Shown here in pieces: positions 55,326-63,824 of a DNA stretch of 64,000 nt. The position numbers and the translations under genes are program-made. Source of the stretch: Clostridiaceae bacterium (GTDB lineage Bacteria; Bacillota; Clostridia; Saccharofermentanales; DTU023); assembly GCA_012841145.1 (NCBI GenBank), contig DUVH01000011.1, positions 24,904 to 88,903 on the forward strand, in the 5' to 3' direction. Position 1 is the first letter of the stretch. The number at the start of each line of letters is the position of its first letter. Below the pieces are notes generated by a model. The model saw nothing but the letters and a program-made list of their open reading frames with translations. It made no database searches and was not told the DNA's origin.

Positions 55326-57953
55326 ATGACGAAATACGTCTACATGTTTTCTGAGGGAAACACTTCGATGCGTAACTTGTTGGGCGGTAAAGGTGCCAAC
55401 CTCGCCGAGATGGTGGGGATGGGTTTGCCTGTGCCGAACGGATTTACAGTCACGACGGAAGCTTGTAATCGCTACTATGGCGACGAAGAGAAGATAGCTC
55501 CGGAGATCGTTGAGGAGATCTTCGAATCGCTCACAAAACTTGAAAAAGAGACAGGAAAAGAATTCGGTAATCCCGAAAAGCCGCTACTCCTGTCCGTGCG
55601 CTCAGGTGCTCGCACCTCGATGCCCGGTATGATGGACACGGTTCTTAATCTGGGTTTGAACGATGCCGTCGCGGAAGGCTTGACGAAACTGACCGATAAT
55701 CGCCGTTTCGTTCTCGACAGCTATCGCCGTTTCATTATGATGTTCGCCGATGTCGTGATGAATATTTCGCGTACATTTTTCGAAGGAGCGTTGGATCGCG
55801 TCAAAGAAGAAGCAGGTATTACGCAAGACATCGATTTGTCCGTCGCCGACCTAGAAAAAGTTTTGGTCGAGTATAAAGAGATTTACGAGCGCGAGCAGGG
55901 TGAATCTTTCCCGCAAGACGTGAAAAAACAGCTTATCTTGTCAGTCGAAGCCGTCTTCCGCTCATGGAATACAGATCGCGCCGTCTACTACCGTCAGATG
56001 AACAACATCCCTTCACACTGGGGAACAGCCGTCAACGTCCAAGAGATGGTCTACGGCAATATGGGTGAAACGTCAGGCACGGGTGTCGCTTTCACGCGCA
56101 ACCCCTCCACGGGCGAAAATGAGCTCTATGGTGAGTACCTCATGAATGCGCAGGGTGAAGACGTCGTTGCCGGTGTCCGCACGCCGCTGACGATTGATCA
56201 CTTGGAAGAGCAGATGCCGGATGTCTTTAAGCAGTTTTCCGACATTGCGAATCAGCTGGAAGCGCACTATGGCGATATGCAGGATCTCGAGTTTACGATC
56301 GAGAACGGCAAGCTCTTTATTCTTCAGACGAGGAGCGGTAAGCGCACGGCGATGGCCGCACTCCAAATTGCCGTTGATATGGTGACGGAGGGGATGATCT
56401 CGCGCGAAGAAGCGCTGCTCAGCATCGATCCGAAACAGCTCGACGCTTTATTGCACCCCGCATTCGATCCCGACGCGCTCGCCAAAGGCAAGCGGATCGC
56501 GAAAGGCTTACCGGCTTCCCCGGGGGCTGCTTACGGCCAGATTGCCTTTACGGCGGAGCAGGCGGCAAAAGCTAAAGAAGAAAACCGTCTCGTCATCCTC
56601 GTCCGTGAAGAGACGTCTCCGGAGGATATCGCGGGCATGAATGCCGCCGCGGGTATCTTGACCTCAAGGGGCGGAATGACTTCTCATGCGGCCGTTGTGG
56701 CGCGTGGCATGGGCAAGTGCTGTGTCGCCGGGTGTTCGGAAGCCATCATCAATGAGATGGCGCAGACACTGACGATCGGTGACAATGTCTATGGCCCCGA
56801 TTCGTTTATTTCGCTTGACGGGTCGACGGGGATCGTGTACGAAGGTCAAATCGAGACGCGTGAAGCTGAAATGTCGGGCAACTTCCAAGTGATTATGGAG
56901 TGGGCCGATGAGATCAGCGACATGAAAGTCCGCGCGAACGCCGACACGCCTCATGACGCGCAGGTCGCCCGCGACCTCGGCGCCGTGGGTATTGGTCTTA
57001 CGAGGACGGAGCACATGTTCTTTGAAGCTGATCGTGTTTTCCTGTTCCGTCAGATGATCGTCGCACGTAATGAAGACGCGAGAAGAGCGGCGTTGGCGAA
57101 AATTCTTCCGATGCAGCAAGAGGACTTCTACGGTCTGTTCCGTGTGATGGACGGCTTGCCGGTCATCATTCGCCTGCTCGATCCGCCGTTGCACGAGTTT
57201 TTGCCTACTTCGGAGAAGGAAATCGAAGAACTTGCCAAGGAACTCGGTATTACACACGAGCGTCTCAAGGACATCGTGACAGAGCTTAGCGAGATCAACC
57301 CGATGCTCGGTCACCGCGGATGCAGACTCGCTATCAGCTATCCCGAGATTGCAGAGATGCAGACTGAAGCGATCATCAAGGCAGCCCTGCAGGCGACGGC
57401 AGACGGATATACCGTAATACCGGAAATCATGGTGCCGTTGATCGGTGAAGTTAAGGAACTCGAGTATCTCAATCGCGTGATCAAGGATACGGCTGATCGT
57501 CTCATCGCCGAGTCAGGTCAGTCTCTCAAGTACTTGGTTGGAACGATGATCGAGATCCCGCGTGCATGTCTCCTGGCGGACGATGTCGCGATGGAAGCCG
57601 ATTTCTTCAGCTTCGGCACGAATGACTTGACGCAGATGACGTACGGGTTGTCGCGTGATGACGCCGGAAAAATTCTCGAGACGTATTACGAGAAAGGCAT
57701 CTATGACGCAGATCCGACGGCGCATCTCGACCGTCCCGGAGTCGGCAAGCTGATGAGAGTTGCCGTTGACCTCGGCCGTAAGGCGAAACCTGATCTCGAA
57801 CTCGGTATCTGCGGTGAACACGGAGGCGATCCGTATTCCGTCGAGTTCTGTCAGATTCTCGGACTTGACTACGTCTCATGCTCGCCGTTCCGCGTTCCGA
57901 TCGCGCGCCTTGCCGCAGCTCAGTCGGCGCTTCGTTATCCGCGCGAAAGCTAA
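55326..57953 (+). CDS. ppdK: Pyruvate, phosphate dikinase
   Basis: ATG 55326 with TTGGAGGAA upstream gives 875 residues, the normal length. It interconverts PEP, AMP and PPi with pyruvate, ATP and Pi, and in anaerobic fermenters commonly runs in glycolysis. N-terminal ATP-binding domain: MSEGNTSMRNLLGGKGANLA-like start and GETSGTGVAFTRNPSTGENE. The phospho-His lies in LTSRGGMTSHAAVVARGMGK. The C-terminal PEP barrel shows GIGLTRTEHMFF and LGICGEHGGDP. Its 3' end is duplicated downstream. Confidence 0.97.
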   Translation: MTKYVYMFSEGNTSMRNLLGGKGANLAEMVGMGLPVPNGFTVTTEACNRYYGDEEKIAPEIVEEIFESLTKLEKETGKEFGNPEKPLLLSVRSGARTSMPGMMDTVLNLGLNDAVAEGLTKLTDNRRFVLDSYRRFIMMFADVVMNISRTFFEGALDRVKEEAGITQDIDLSVADLEKVLVEYKEIYEREQGESFPQDVKKQLILSVEAVFRSWNTDRAVYYRQMNNIPSHWGTAVNVQEMVYGNMGETSGTGVAFTRNPSTGENELYGEYLMNAQGEDVVAGVRTPLTIDHLEEQMPDVFKQFSDIANQLEAHYGDMQDLEFTIENGKLFILQTRSGKRTAMAALQIAVDMVTEGMISREEALLSIDPKQLDALLHPAFDPDALAKGKRIAKGLPASPGAAYGQIAFTAEQAAKAKEENRLVILVREETSPEDIAGMNAAAGILTSRGGMTSHAAVVARGMGKCCVAGCSEAIINEMAQTLTIGDNVYGPDSFISLDGSTGIVYEGQIETREAEMSGNFQVIMEWADEISDMKVRANADTPHDAQVARDLGAVGIGLTRTEHMFFEADRVFLFRQMIVARNEDARRAALAKILPMQQEDFYGLFRVMDGLPVIIRLLDPPLHEFLPTSEKEIEELAKELGITHERLKDIVTELSEINPMLGHRGCRLAISYPEIAEMQTEAIIKAALQATADGYTVIPEIMVPLIGEVKELEYLNRVIKDTADRLIAESGQSLKYLVGTMIEIPRACLLADDVAMEADFFSFGTNDLTQMTYGLSRDDAGKILETYYEKGIYDADPTAHLDRPGVGKLMRVAVDLGRKAKPDLELGICGEHGGDPYSVEFCQILGLDYVSCSPFRVPIARLAAAQSALRYPRES

Positions 57954-58027
57954 TCGTGGCAGGCGCGCAGTAAGGACGAACGAGGCGACTACAGTCGGCG
58001 CTTCGTTATCCGCGCGAAAGCTAATCG
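57921..58027 (+). repeat. Exact 36-bp repeat of the ppdK 3' end
   Basis: CAGTCGGCGCTTCGTTATCC plus GCGCGAAAGCTAATCG occurs at 57921-57956, covering the last codons and stop of ppdK. It is repeated without a mismatch at 57992-58027, 71 bp downstream. The lack of divergence suggests a recent event. Confidence 0.95.
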
Positions 58028-58041
58028 ATATTTGTTGATTG

Positions 58042-58090
58042 TGGCGGTTGTGAGGAAGTCGCAAAAACAGACTCCTCGCGACCGCCTTTT
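58042..58090 (+). terminator. Intrinsic terminator after ppdK
   Basis: GGCGGTTGTGAGGAAGTC pairs with GACTCCTCGCGACCGCC with two G-U pairs and one bulge, followed by TTTT. It lies just after the repeated ppdK end. Confidence 0.88.
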
Positions 58091-58124
58091 AAATTGCACT
58101 ATGCTGTAAGATCGGGAGAACTGA

Positions 58125-58943
58125 GTGGAAAAAGAACAAGGAGAAATAAAGAGAAAACGTATTCCGGAGATCGATTTTCTTCGCGGGTTCGCTTTGCTCC
58201 TGATGATATGGCACCATGCGATGTACGATGTCCGATATGTCTTCCATGTCGACGCTTTCGCGTTTCAGGATTCCTACTGGTTTTACGATATCGGGCGCTC
58301 TGTCATCCTCGCTCTATTTCTTCTCGTGTCTGGCGTCAGTACAAGATTTTCTGCCAATAATTTGATGCGCGGTCGGCGCATGGTCATCTTCTCGGCGTTG
58401 GCGACAGTTTTATCCGCTGTCCTTCATGTGATCACCCGATGGACCGGCGTCATTTTCTTCAATGTGATCCATGTGATCGCTTTTTCGACGTTTCTTTACG
58501 CCGTTATCGAGCATCTATTCATCGTCAGATATGCAAATGCGTCCAACAGCTCGATCGATATGGAGTGGCAAAAGGCGAAGATGATCGGCTTTTTGATCGC
58601 GTTCGGTGTACTTGCGGTCATTCTCGGCTATGTCATTATTCCGATCTTGCCGGAAGAGACGCTCAATCCTTTGTTCGTCATGCTTGGTTCGTCCGTTGCG
58701 GGTGTTGACACGCTCGACCAGTTGTCTCTTTTGCCGTATCTCGGTTATTACCTGCTCGGCGCTGCCATCGGGCAAACGCTTTACGCGTCAGGTGAGCCGC
58801 TGTGGAAGAATGAGAAGAGTAGGGTCTATTCAATCAGCCTTCCCGTCTTATTCATGGGTAGGAATGCTCTCGCCGTCTATCTACTTCACCAGCCCATCTT
58901 GCTAGCAGTTTTATGGGTCTTGTCAAAGACGGGGTTATTCTAA
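58125..58943 (+). CDS. DUF1624 / heparan-alpha-glucosaminide acetyltransferase-like membrane protein
   Basis: The 272-residue protein starts at GTG 58125 with GGGAG upstream. It shows the DUF1624 start RIPEIDFLRGFALLLMIWHH and then about seven membrane helices. ALFLLVSGVSTRFSANNLMRG, VIFFNVIHVIAFSTFLYAVI and the final NALAVYLLHQPILLAVL are typical. This group resembles acyltransferases that move acyl groups across the membrane onto sugars; activity here is unproven. The 3' end is echoed downstream. Confidence 0.85.
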   Translation: MEKEQGEIKRKRIPEIDFLRGFALLLMIWHHAMYDVRYVFHVDAFAFQDSYWFYDIGRSVILALFLLVSGVSTRFSANNLMRGRRMVIFSALATVLSAVLHVITRWTGVIFFNVIHVIAFSTFLYAVIEHLFIVRYANASNSSIDMEWQKAKMIGFLIAFGVLAVILGYVIIPILPEETLNPLFVMLGSSVAGVDTLDQLSLLPYLGYYLLGAAIGQTLYASGEPLWKNEKSRVYSISLPVLFMGRNALAVYLLHQPILLAVLWVLSKTGLF

Positions 58944-59070
58944 TTATTACGAGGTCGACAAGAAACGCTTATTTTATGAGTTTTGTCAAAGACGGGTTTT
59001 TCTAATTTTGCGAGGACGACAAGGAACACTTATTTTATGAGTTTTGTCAAAGACGGGATTTTTCTAATGA
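58921..59070 (+). repeat. Tandem copies of the DUF1624-gene 3' end, 63 and 61 bp units
   Basis: TGTCAAAGACGGG starts at 58921 (inside the gene), 58984 and 59045. The first two units also share GACAAGRAACRCTTATTTTA and end in TGAGTTT; the third is partial and runs to TTTTTCTAATG. The array fills the whole spacer before hemZ. Confidence 0.92.
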
Positions 59071-59101
59071 AAAGTGACAAAGTCAGTCCGGAGCTGTCCA
59101 G

Positions 59102-60790
59102 ATGACGCTGACGATTGAGGCGATCGGCTACGACGGGGCGACGGCGCTCGCTGAAATTGCGAGCCTTTTTTTCAATCGTCCGAGAATCAGGACTGACGGT
59201 CGCATTCAGATTCCTTACGGAGATCGAGTGAGGATTGAATCCCTCATTCACGAAGGAGAAGATCTTAGTCTCACCATCACGACGACAAAATTCACCGAAG
59301 ATACGCGCGACGATACACGATGGGTCGCGAGCGATTCAATTTCTTATGACATTCCAAAAGATGAATGGAGACGGGAAGCAAAGCGACAGCTCTACGTCAT
59401 CTTGTCGCGTGAGACGGGGATTTACTTTCCGTGGGGAGCTCTCACGGGAGTACGCCCTACACAGATCGTCTGTCAGGAAATCGAGCGCGCAATGCGGAGG
59501 GGGATAGACACAAAACGAGGATGGTACGCGGAAATCTTTGACCGTATGACACAGTACTGGCAGCTCTCCGAACAAAAATCCGCGCTCGCCATCGAGACGG
59601 CGCTTTCGGAACAGCGCATCTTGGCATCGTTAGCCTATCCGAAACCGATCAGTGCAATGACAGCAGGTAACCGCGACAACCCTCTCGTTCAGAGAGCGGA
59701 TGCAGCCTATCCCCCTGTTCAGGAGCCTCCCGTTCATAGAGCGGATGCCGCCTATCCCCCCGTTCAGCATCCCCCCGTTCAGGGGGTGGATGCCGTCAGT
59801 CCTTACGTTCAGGAACCAAATACCGCCTATCCTTTTGTCGTCTACGTCGGCTTGCCGTTCTGTCCGAGTCGCTGTGCATACTGCAGTTTCATCGCTCGCG
59901 ATGCAAAGCGTCATGTGGAGTTGCTGGAACCTTACGTGGAAGCCGTCATCTTGGAAGTCGAGAGAACGTTCTCCAACGGATTTAAAGGTGAAGTCGCTGC
60001 CGTATACTTCGGCGGCGGTACGCCTACGAGCCTGCCTGCTCCTTTGTTCGAGCGCTATCTCGACGGCGTTCTGAAATCGATACCGCTAATACCCGATGCC
60101 GAACTGACGATGGAAGCGGGGCGGCCCGACACGATCGATGAGGAGAAACTTGAGATCATCCGCGACAAAAATTTCCGACGACTTTGCATTAATCCGCAGA
60201 CAATGCGCGATGAGACTCTCCGGGCGATCGGTCGTGATCACACCGTCGAAGAAACAATCAAAGCTTATGAATTGGCACGTGCCATGGGATTTCAAGATAT
60301 TAACATGGATCTCATCGCCGGTCTTCCGGGAGAGGGCGCGACAGAATTACTCGAGTCGATCACCAATATTATGGAACTTGAACCCGAGAGCGTGACACTG
60401 CACACGCTGGCGGTGAAACGCGGATCCGCTTTGATTGAAGGCGATGTGCCGCACGCCGTCTTTCATCCCGACAGGGCGTTGATCGATGCCGTCGAACAGT
60501 CGCACGCGATGCTCCGCTCATACAATTATGCGCCATACTATCTCTACCGACAGCGAAACTGTCGCTCAGGCTTGGAGAATACAGGTTTTTCCAAAGAAGG
60601 TTATGCATCCATATACAATGTCGCTATGATGAGCGATGCTGTTCCCGTGATCGGATTCGGCAGCGGTTCAACATCAAAAGCGATACGAGGCCGACAAGCG
60701 AACCGTGTCCATAACCCCAAAGATTTGTCAGTCTATATCAGTCGTGTCGAAGAACAGGTTGAAAAGAAACGAGCGCTTTTCAGTTTATGA
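59102..60790 (+). CDS. hemZ: HemZ-type coproporphyrinogen III dehydrogenase, radical SAM
   Basis: The 562-residue protein has a roughly 170-residue N-terminal domain typical of HemZ (RETGIYFPWGALTGVRPTQI). The radical SAM core follows with the cluster motif CPSRCAYCSF, then AAVYFGGGTPTSL, DINMDLIAGLPGE and TLHTLAVKRGS. A 45-residue Pro/Ala/Asp insertion made of three 15-residue repeats lies between the two domains, which explains the extra length. The family is linked to anaerobic porphyrin synthesis, but no other heme gene is in the window. Confidence 0.92.
   Translation: MTLTIEAIGYDGATALAEIASLFFNRPRIRTDGRIQIPYGDRVRIESLIHEGEDLSLTITTTKFTEDTRDDTRWVASDSISYDIPKDEWRREAKRQLYVILSRETGIYFPWGALTGVRPTQIVCQEIERAMRRGIDTKRGWYAEIFDRMTQYWQLSEQKSALAIETALSEQRILASLAYPKPISAMTAGNRDNPLVQRADAAYPPVQEPPVHRADAAYPPVQHPPVQGVDAVSPYVQEPNTAYPFVVYVGLPFCPSRCAYCSFIARDAKRHVELLEPYVEAVILEVERTFSNGFKGEVAAVYFGGGTPTSLPAPLFERYLDGVLKSIPLIPDAELTMEAGRPDTIDEEKLEIIRDKNFRRLCINPQTMRDETLRAIGRDHTVEETIKAYELARAMGFQDINMDLIAGLPGEGATELLESITNIMELEPESVTLHTLAVKRGSALIEGDVPHAVFHPDRALIDAVEQSHAMLRSYNYAPYYLYRQRNCRSGLENTGFSKEGYASIYNVAMMSDAVPVIGFGSGSTSKAIRGRQANRVHNPKDLSVYISRVEEQVEKKRALFSL
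59687..59821 (+). repeat. 45-bp in-frame tandem repeat in hemZ, 3 copies
   Basis: Units start at 59687, 59732 and 59777 and encode VQRADAAYPPVQEPP, VHRADAAYPPVQHPP and VQGVDAVSPYVQEPN. The first two are close copies; the third has diverged. Confidence 0.93.
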
Positions 60791-60829
60791 ACTGGGCAAT
60801 TTGCGACAGGCTGCCCACAATAAGAAAGA

Positions 60830-60975
60830 CTACAACTCGACGACTTCACGTTCGTTACATATGCTCAACGCAGTTTACATTAATGGAGCTGTAACTCGAC
60901 GACTTTGCTTTCGTTCGCTACACATTGCTCAACGCAGTTATCGTTAATAGAGCTACAATTCAATGACTTCAATCT
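60830..60975 (-). repeat. Degenerate copies of the phosphoesterase 3' end, 59 and 64 bp apart
   Basis: CTACAACTCGACGACTTC at 60830, CTGTAACTCGACGACTTT at 60889 and CTACAATTCAATGACTTC at 60953 are related. The last is the real end of the minus-strand phosphoesterase gene (stop plus the codons for EVIEL). Read on the minus strand, the other two give REVVEL followed by a stop, and SKVVEL followed by Gln. Both also share GCTCAACGCAGTT. The array fills most of the spacer to hemZ. Confidence 0.85.
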
Positions 60976-61864
60976 CGCTCATTTTCCGGTTTCTATTCTC
61001 GACAAAAGTAATCGTCACGATATCGGGTCGTGCGAAAAATCGCGCGTGAATGTGAACCGTTCCGAGCCCGGAGCTCACGATTTGCGTGAGCTGATCTCCG
61101 ATCCGATAGAATCCTTTCCAGTATCTTATACCCATCGGCGGACGGATCAGCGGTATACCGAAAAAGGTCACCTGACCGTGGTGCGAATGTCCAGAAAGGA
61201 CAATAGCAGGCCCTTGCGCCGGTAATGACTTGGCAAACCAGTCAGTTTCATGTACGAGATAAAGCGAAAAAATTATGTCGTCAGTGAGACCTGCCGATCG
61301 GGCACATTGTTTCTGAATGCACGAGAATGAGCCGCGGTCGAGTGTAGGCTCACCGTGCAGCGCATCGGCGAACGCCCAGACGGGGAGACCGTCTAACTCC
61401 ATGCCCTCGTTTTCAAGTATGGTGAACCCTGCCTCTCGCAACAGTGAAATCGTCCATTCTCGGTAGCGCGGCGCCTCCACATCATGATTACCGAAGATTG
61501 CCCACTTCCCCAAAGGGGCATTGAGTGAAGCCAGTGCACGAAGAATCGCAGAACGAAATTCCGTGTCGCCAAGAGGTGTTCTTTCCTCCACCAAATCCCC
61601 GCCGAAGATGATGGCGTCCGGTTTCTCGCGCATGATGGCGCGCATTCTGTGGCGAAGAAGTGTTTCCGAAGTGGCTGAGCCGACGTGAAGATCGGAAAAA
61701 AACACAATCCTTTTGCCTACGCACGGGATACGTTTGTAGTAAGAAGGAAAACGGATCGCGATCTTGCGACGTTTGACCCAACGCGGTTCGATGAAAAATC
61801 CGTAGAGCAAACAGAACGCCCCGAATCCGAGGATTGAGAAAAGAACGATCAGCGCGATATCCAT
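60953..61864 (-). CDS. Membrane-anchored metallophosphoesterase (YkuE-like)
   Basis: The 303-residue protein has an N-terminal membrane helix (about 4-26; ALIVLFSILGFGAFCLLYGF). The calcineurin-like motifs follow: FFSDLHVGSATSE, IIFGGDLVEE, AIFGNHDVEAPRYR, LVHETDW and LSGHSHHGQVTF. Proteins of this group in Bacillota act on lipid-linked or other phosphoesters near the membrane. The gene converges with hemZ. Its ribosome-binding region is weak, and no promoter was identified. Confidence 0.9.
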   Translation of the reverse strand: MDIALIVLFSILGFGAFCLLYGFFIEPRWVKRRKIAIRFPSYYKRIPCVGKRIVFFSDLHVGSATSETLLRHRMRAIMREKPDAIIFGGDLVEERTPLGDTEFRSAILRALASLNAPLGKWAIFGNHDVEAPRYREWTISLLREAGFTILENEGMELDGLPVWAFADALHGEPTLDRGSFSCIQKQCARSAGLTDDIIFSLYLVHETDWFAKSLPAQGPAIVLSGHSHHGQVTFFGIPLIRPPMGIRYWKGFYRIGDQLTQIVSSGLGTVHIHARFFARPDIVTITFVENRNRKMSEIEVIEL

Positions 61865-61973
61865 GCATCAAGATTAACACAGGGGAAACGCTTTTTATCG
61901 AAAGTCATGGGGTGAAGTTTGGCTGAGACATCGGACTATAAAAAAATCCTGCACCAAGTCATTTTCGGAGAGA

Positions 61974-62012
61974 AAAGGTCGCCCCACGACACGATCTGTC
62001 GCGAGGCGACCT
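61974..62012 (-). terminator. Intrinsic terminator for the NCS2 permease gene
   Basis: On the minus strand GGTCGCC and GGCGACC form the base of a long stem whose CGACA/TGTCG arms continue it, followed by TTTTCTC. It lies about 90 bp after the permease stop. Confidence 0.85.
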
Positions 62013-62098
62013 CCCCTCAATTATCATCGGCATTGTATAAGCGACCGATGGAGTTGGATTAAGTTACAGTCTCATGCAACCTCGAAACGTGAGACGCC

Positions 62099-63463
62099 TT
62101 ATCCGAGGAAGATCATCTTCAAGATGAAGATGATAGCGAGAACGTACATCAGCGGGCTGATCTTCTTGAACTTGCCGGTGAGCATGTTGATGAGAACGTA
62201 GAAGATGATGCCCCACATGATGCCAGCCGAGATGCTGTAGAAGAACGGCATCGCGATGAGCGTGATGTACGCGGGGATCGCTTCCGTCAAATCATCGAAG
62301 TCAACCTTCAGGATGGCCGACATCATCAGGAATCCGACGTAGATCAAGGCTGCAGCCGTCGCGAATGATGGGATCGCAATGAAGATCGGTGATAAGATGA
62401 TCGCAACTAGGAAGAGGACACCCACTGTCAAAGGCACGAGACCTGTACGTCCGCCTTCCGCGACACCTGCAGAACTTTCAACGAACGTCGTGACGGTCGA
62501 TGTTCCGCAGATGGCACCGACGGTTGTGCCGACGGCGTCAGCGAGCAGAGCGCCTTTAATGCCGGGCAGACGTCCTTCTTCATCGAGCATATTGCTTCTC
62601 GAAGCAACACCGACAAGCGTTCCCAGTGTATCGAAAATGTCGACGAACAGGAAAGAGAACATGATGATGAAGAAGTCGGCGACATTGAAGTTCGCAAACG
62701 CGGCGGAACTGAAGCACTGTCCGAACAGCGATCCGAACCCTGCAAAATCAGGCCAGCTCCAAGAAGGATAGAGCGAAAAGAATCCGGCTTCAGGATTAGG
62801 GACATAAAGCCCTATGGCTTGAGCCAAGATACCAACAACCCAGATGCCTAGCATACCGATTAGTAGAGCGCCTCTCACTTTCTTGTATGCGAGGACTGCG
62901 ATAAAGATGACGCCCAAGAGCGTGAGGATCGCATAGATACCCGCCGTTTTGATTGAATCTTTATAGACAACTTCTGACAGAAGAGTCGCGGGATTGTCTT
63001 GAACGATCTTACCGTTCTGGAGTCCGATGAAGGCGATGAACAGACCGATGGCGGCACCGACGGCATTTTTGAGTGACAGCGGGATCGAGTTGAAAATCGC
63101 TTCGCGCACATTCGTCAACGACAACAAGATGAAGATAATACCTTCAAGGAAGACAGCGAAGAGCGCGAACTGCCATGAGTAACCCATACCCAGAACGACC
63201 GTATAGGCGAAATAGGCATTAATTCCCATGCCTGGTGCGAGCGCGAACGGTAGATTGGAAAAGAACGCCATACAAAAACAGGCGATAGCCGACGAGATAG
63301 CTGTCGCGATCAAAACTCCCCCCACGCTCATTCCTGTTACACCCAAGATTGAGGGGTTGACCGCCAAGATGTACGCCATTGTCATAAATGTCGTCAGGCC
63401 GGCGGCAAGCTCCCCTTTCACGTCTACACCGTGTTCCTTGAGCTTAAACCATTTTTCAAACAT
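62099..63463 (-). CDS. NCS2-family purine permease (guanine/hypoxanthine or adenine)
   Basis: The 454-residue protein has about 13 membrane segments. Family marks: LKEHGVDVKGELAAGLTTFM at the start, PGMGINAYFAYTVVLGMGYS, FLFVDIFDTLGTLVGVASRS and GTSTVTTFVESSAGVAEGGR. These identify the PbuG/PbuO (AzgA-like) subgroup, which imports purine bases with protons. AAGAGGAGG precedes the start. Together with the nucleoside transporter and hydrolases upstream in the window it suggests strong reliance on purine salvage. Confidence 0.94.
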   Translation of the reverse strand: MFEKWFKLKEHGVDVKGELAAGLTTFMTMAYILAVNPSILGVTGMSVGGVLIATAISSAIACFCMAFFSNLPFALAPGMGINAYFAYTVVLGMGYSWQFALFAVFLEGIIFILLSLTNVREAIFNSIPLSLKNAVGAAIGLFIAFIGLQNGKIVQDNPATLLSEVVYKDSIKTAGIYAILTLLGVIFIAVLAYKKVRGALLIGMLGIWVVGILAQAIGLYVPNPEAGFFSLYPSWSWPDFAGFGSLFGQCFSSAAFANFNVADFFIIMFSFLFVDIFDTLGTLVGVASRSNMLDEEGRLPGIKGALLADAVGTTVGAICGTSTVTTFVESSAGVAEGGRTGLVPLTVGVLFLVAIILSPIFIAIPSFATAAALIYVGFLMMSAILKVDFDDLTEAIPAYITLIAMPFFYSISAGIMWGIIFYVLINMLTGKFKKISPLMYVLAIIFILKMIFLG

Positions 63464-63824
63464 ACAACAACCTCCTCTTAATGGTTGGCTTCGACGAACG
63501 TCTCATATAATATCGAAGCTAATGTTAATAAAAACACGATACCATTAATTTGTGAACGATTGTTGAACTTGTACACAAACTTTCACAAAGTTGTAATTTC
63601 TGCATGAGAGAATGCATATATGCTTTCAACAATATACAATCAATTTGTTAAATCTTGACCAAAATCATCTTAAGCGGATCACTGCTAAAGAGTAATCGAG
63701 TTCAGCATAAAATGGCATTTCGCCAACAGCTGGTCTAATAACTTCTATACGTTTCGACAAATTGACTGCCTCCACCGGCGGTTGACACAAACTCTCTCAT
63801 CCGTACCCAACATTTATCGTTAGA
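63464..63824 (-). promoter_or_regulatory. AT-rich upstream region of the NCS2 gene with inverted repeats
   Basis: No gene is visible here. GCTTCGA and TCGAAGC (63488-63519) frame an 18-nt loop in the probable leader. TTTGTGAA and TTCACAAA (63549-63589) form a second, more distant pair that could be an operator. I looked for purine riboswitch core sequences and did not find them. Confidence 0.35.

Noticed and set aside
63464-63620. Purine riboswitch upstream of the NCS2 permease
   Set aside because: The conserved loop sequences of guanine/adenine or PRPP aptamers are not visible on the minus strand; only simple inverted repeats are present.
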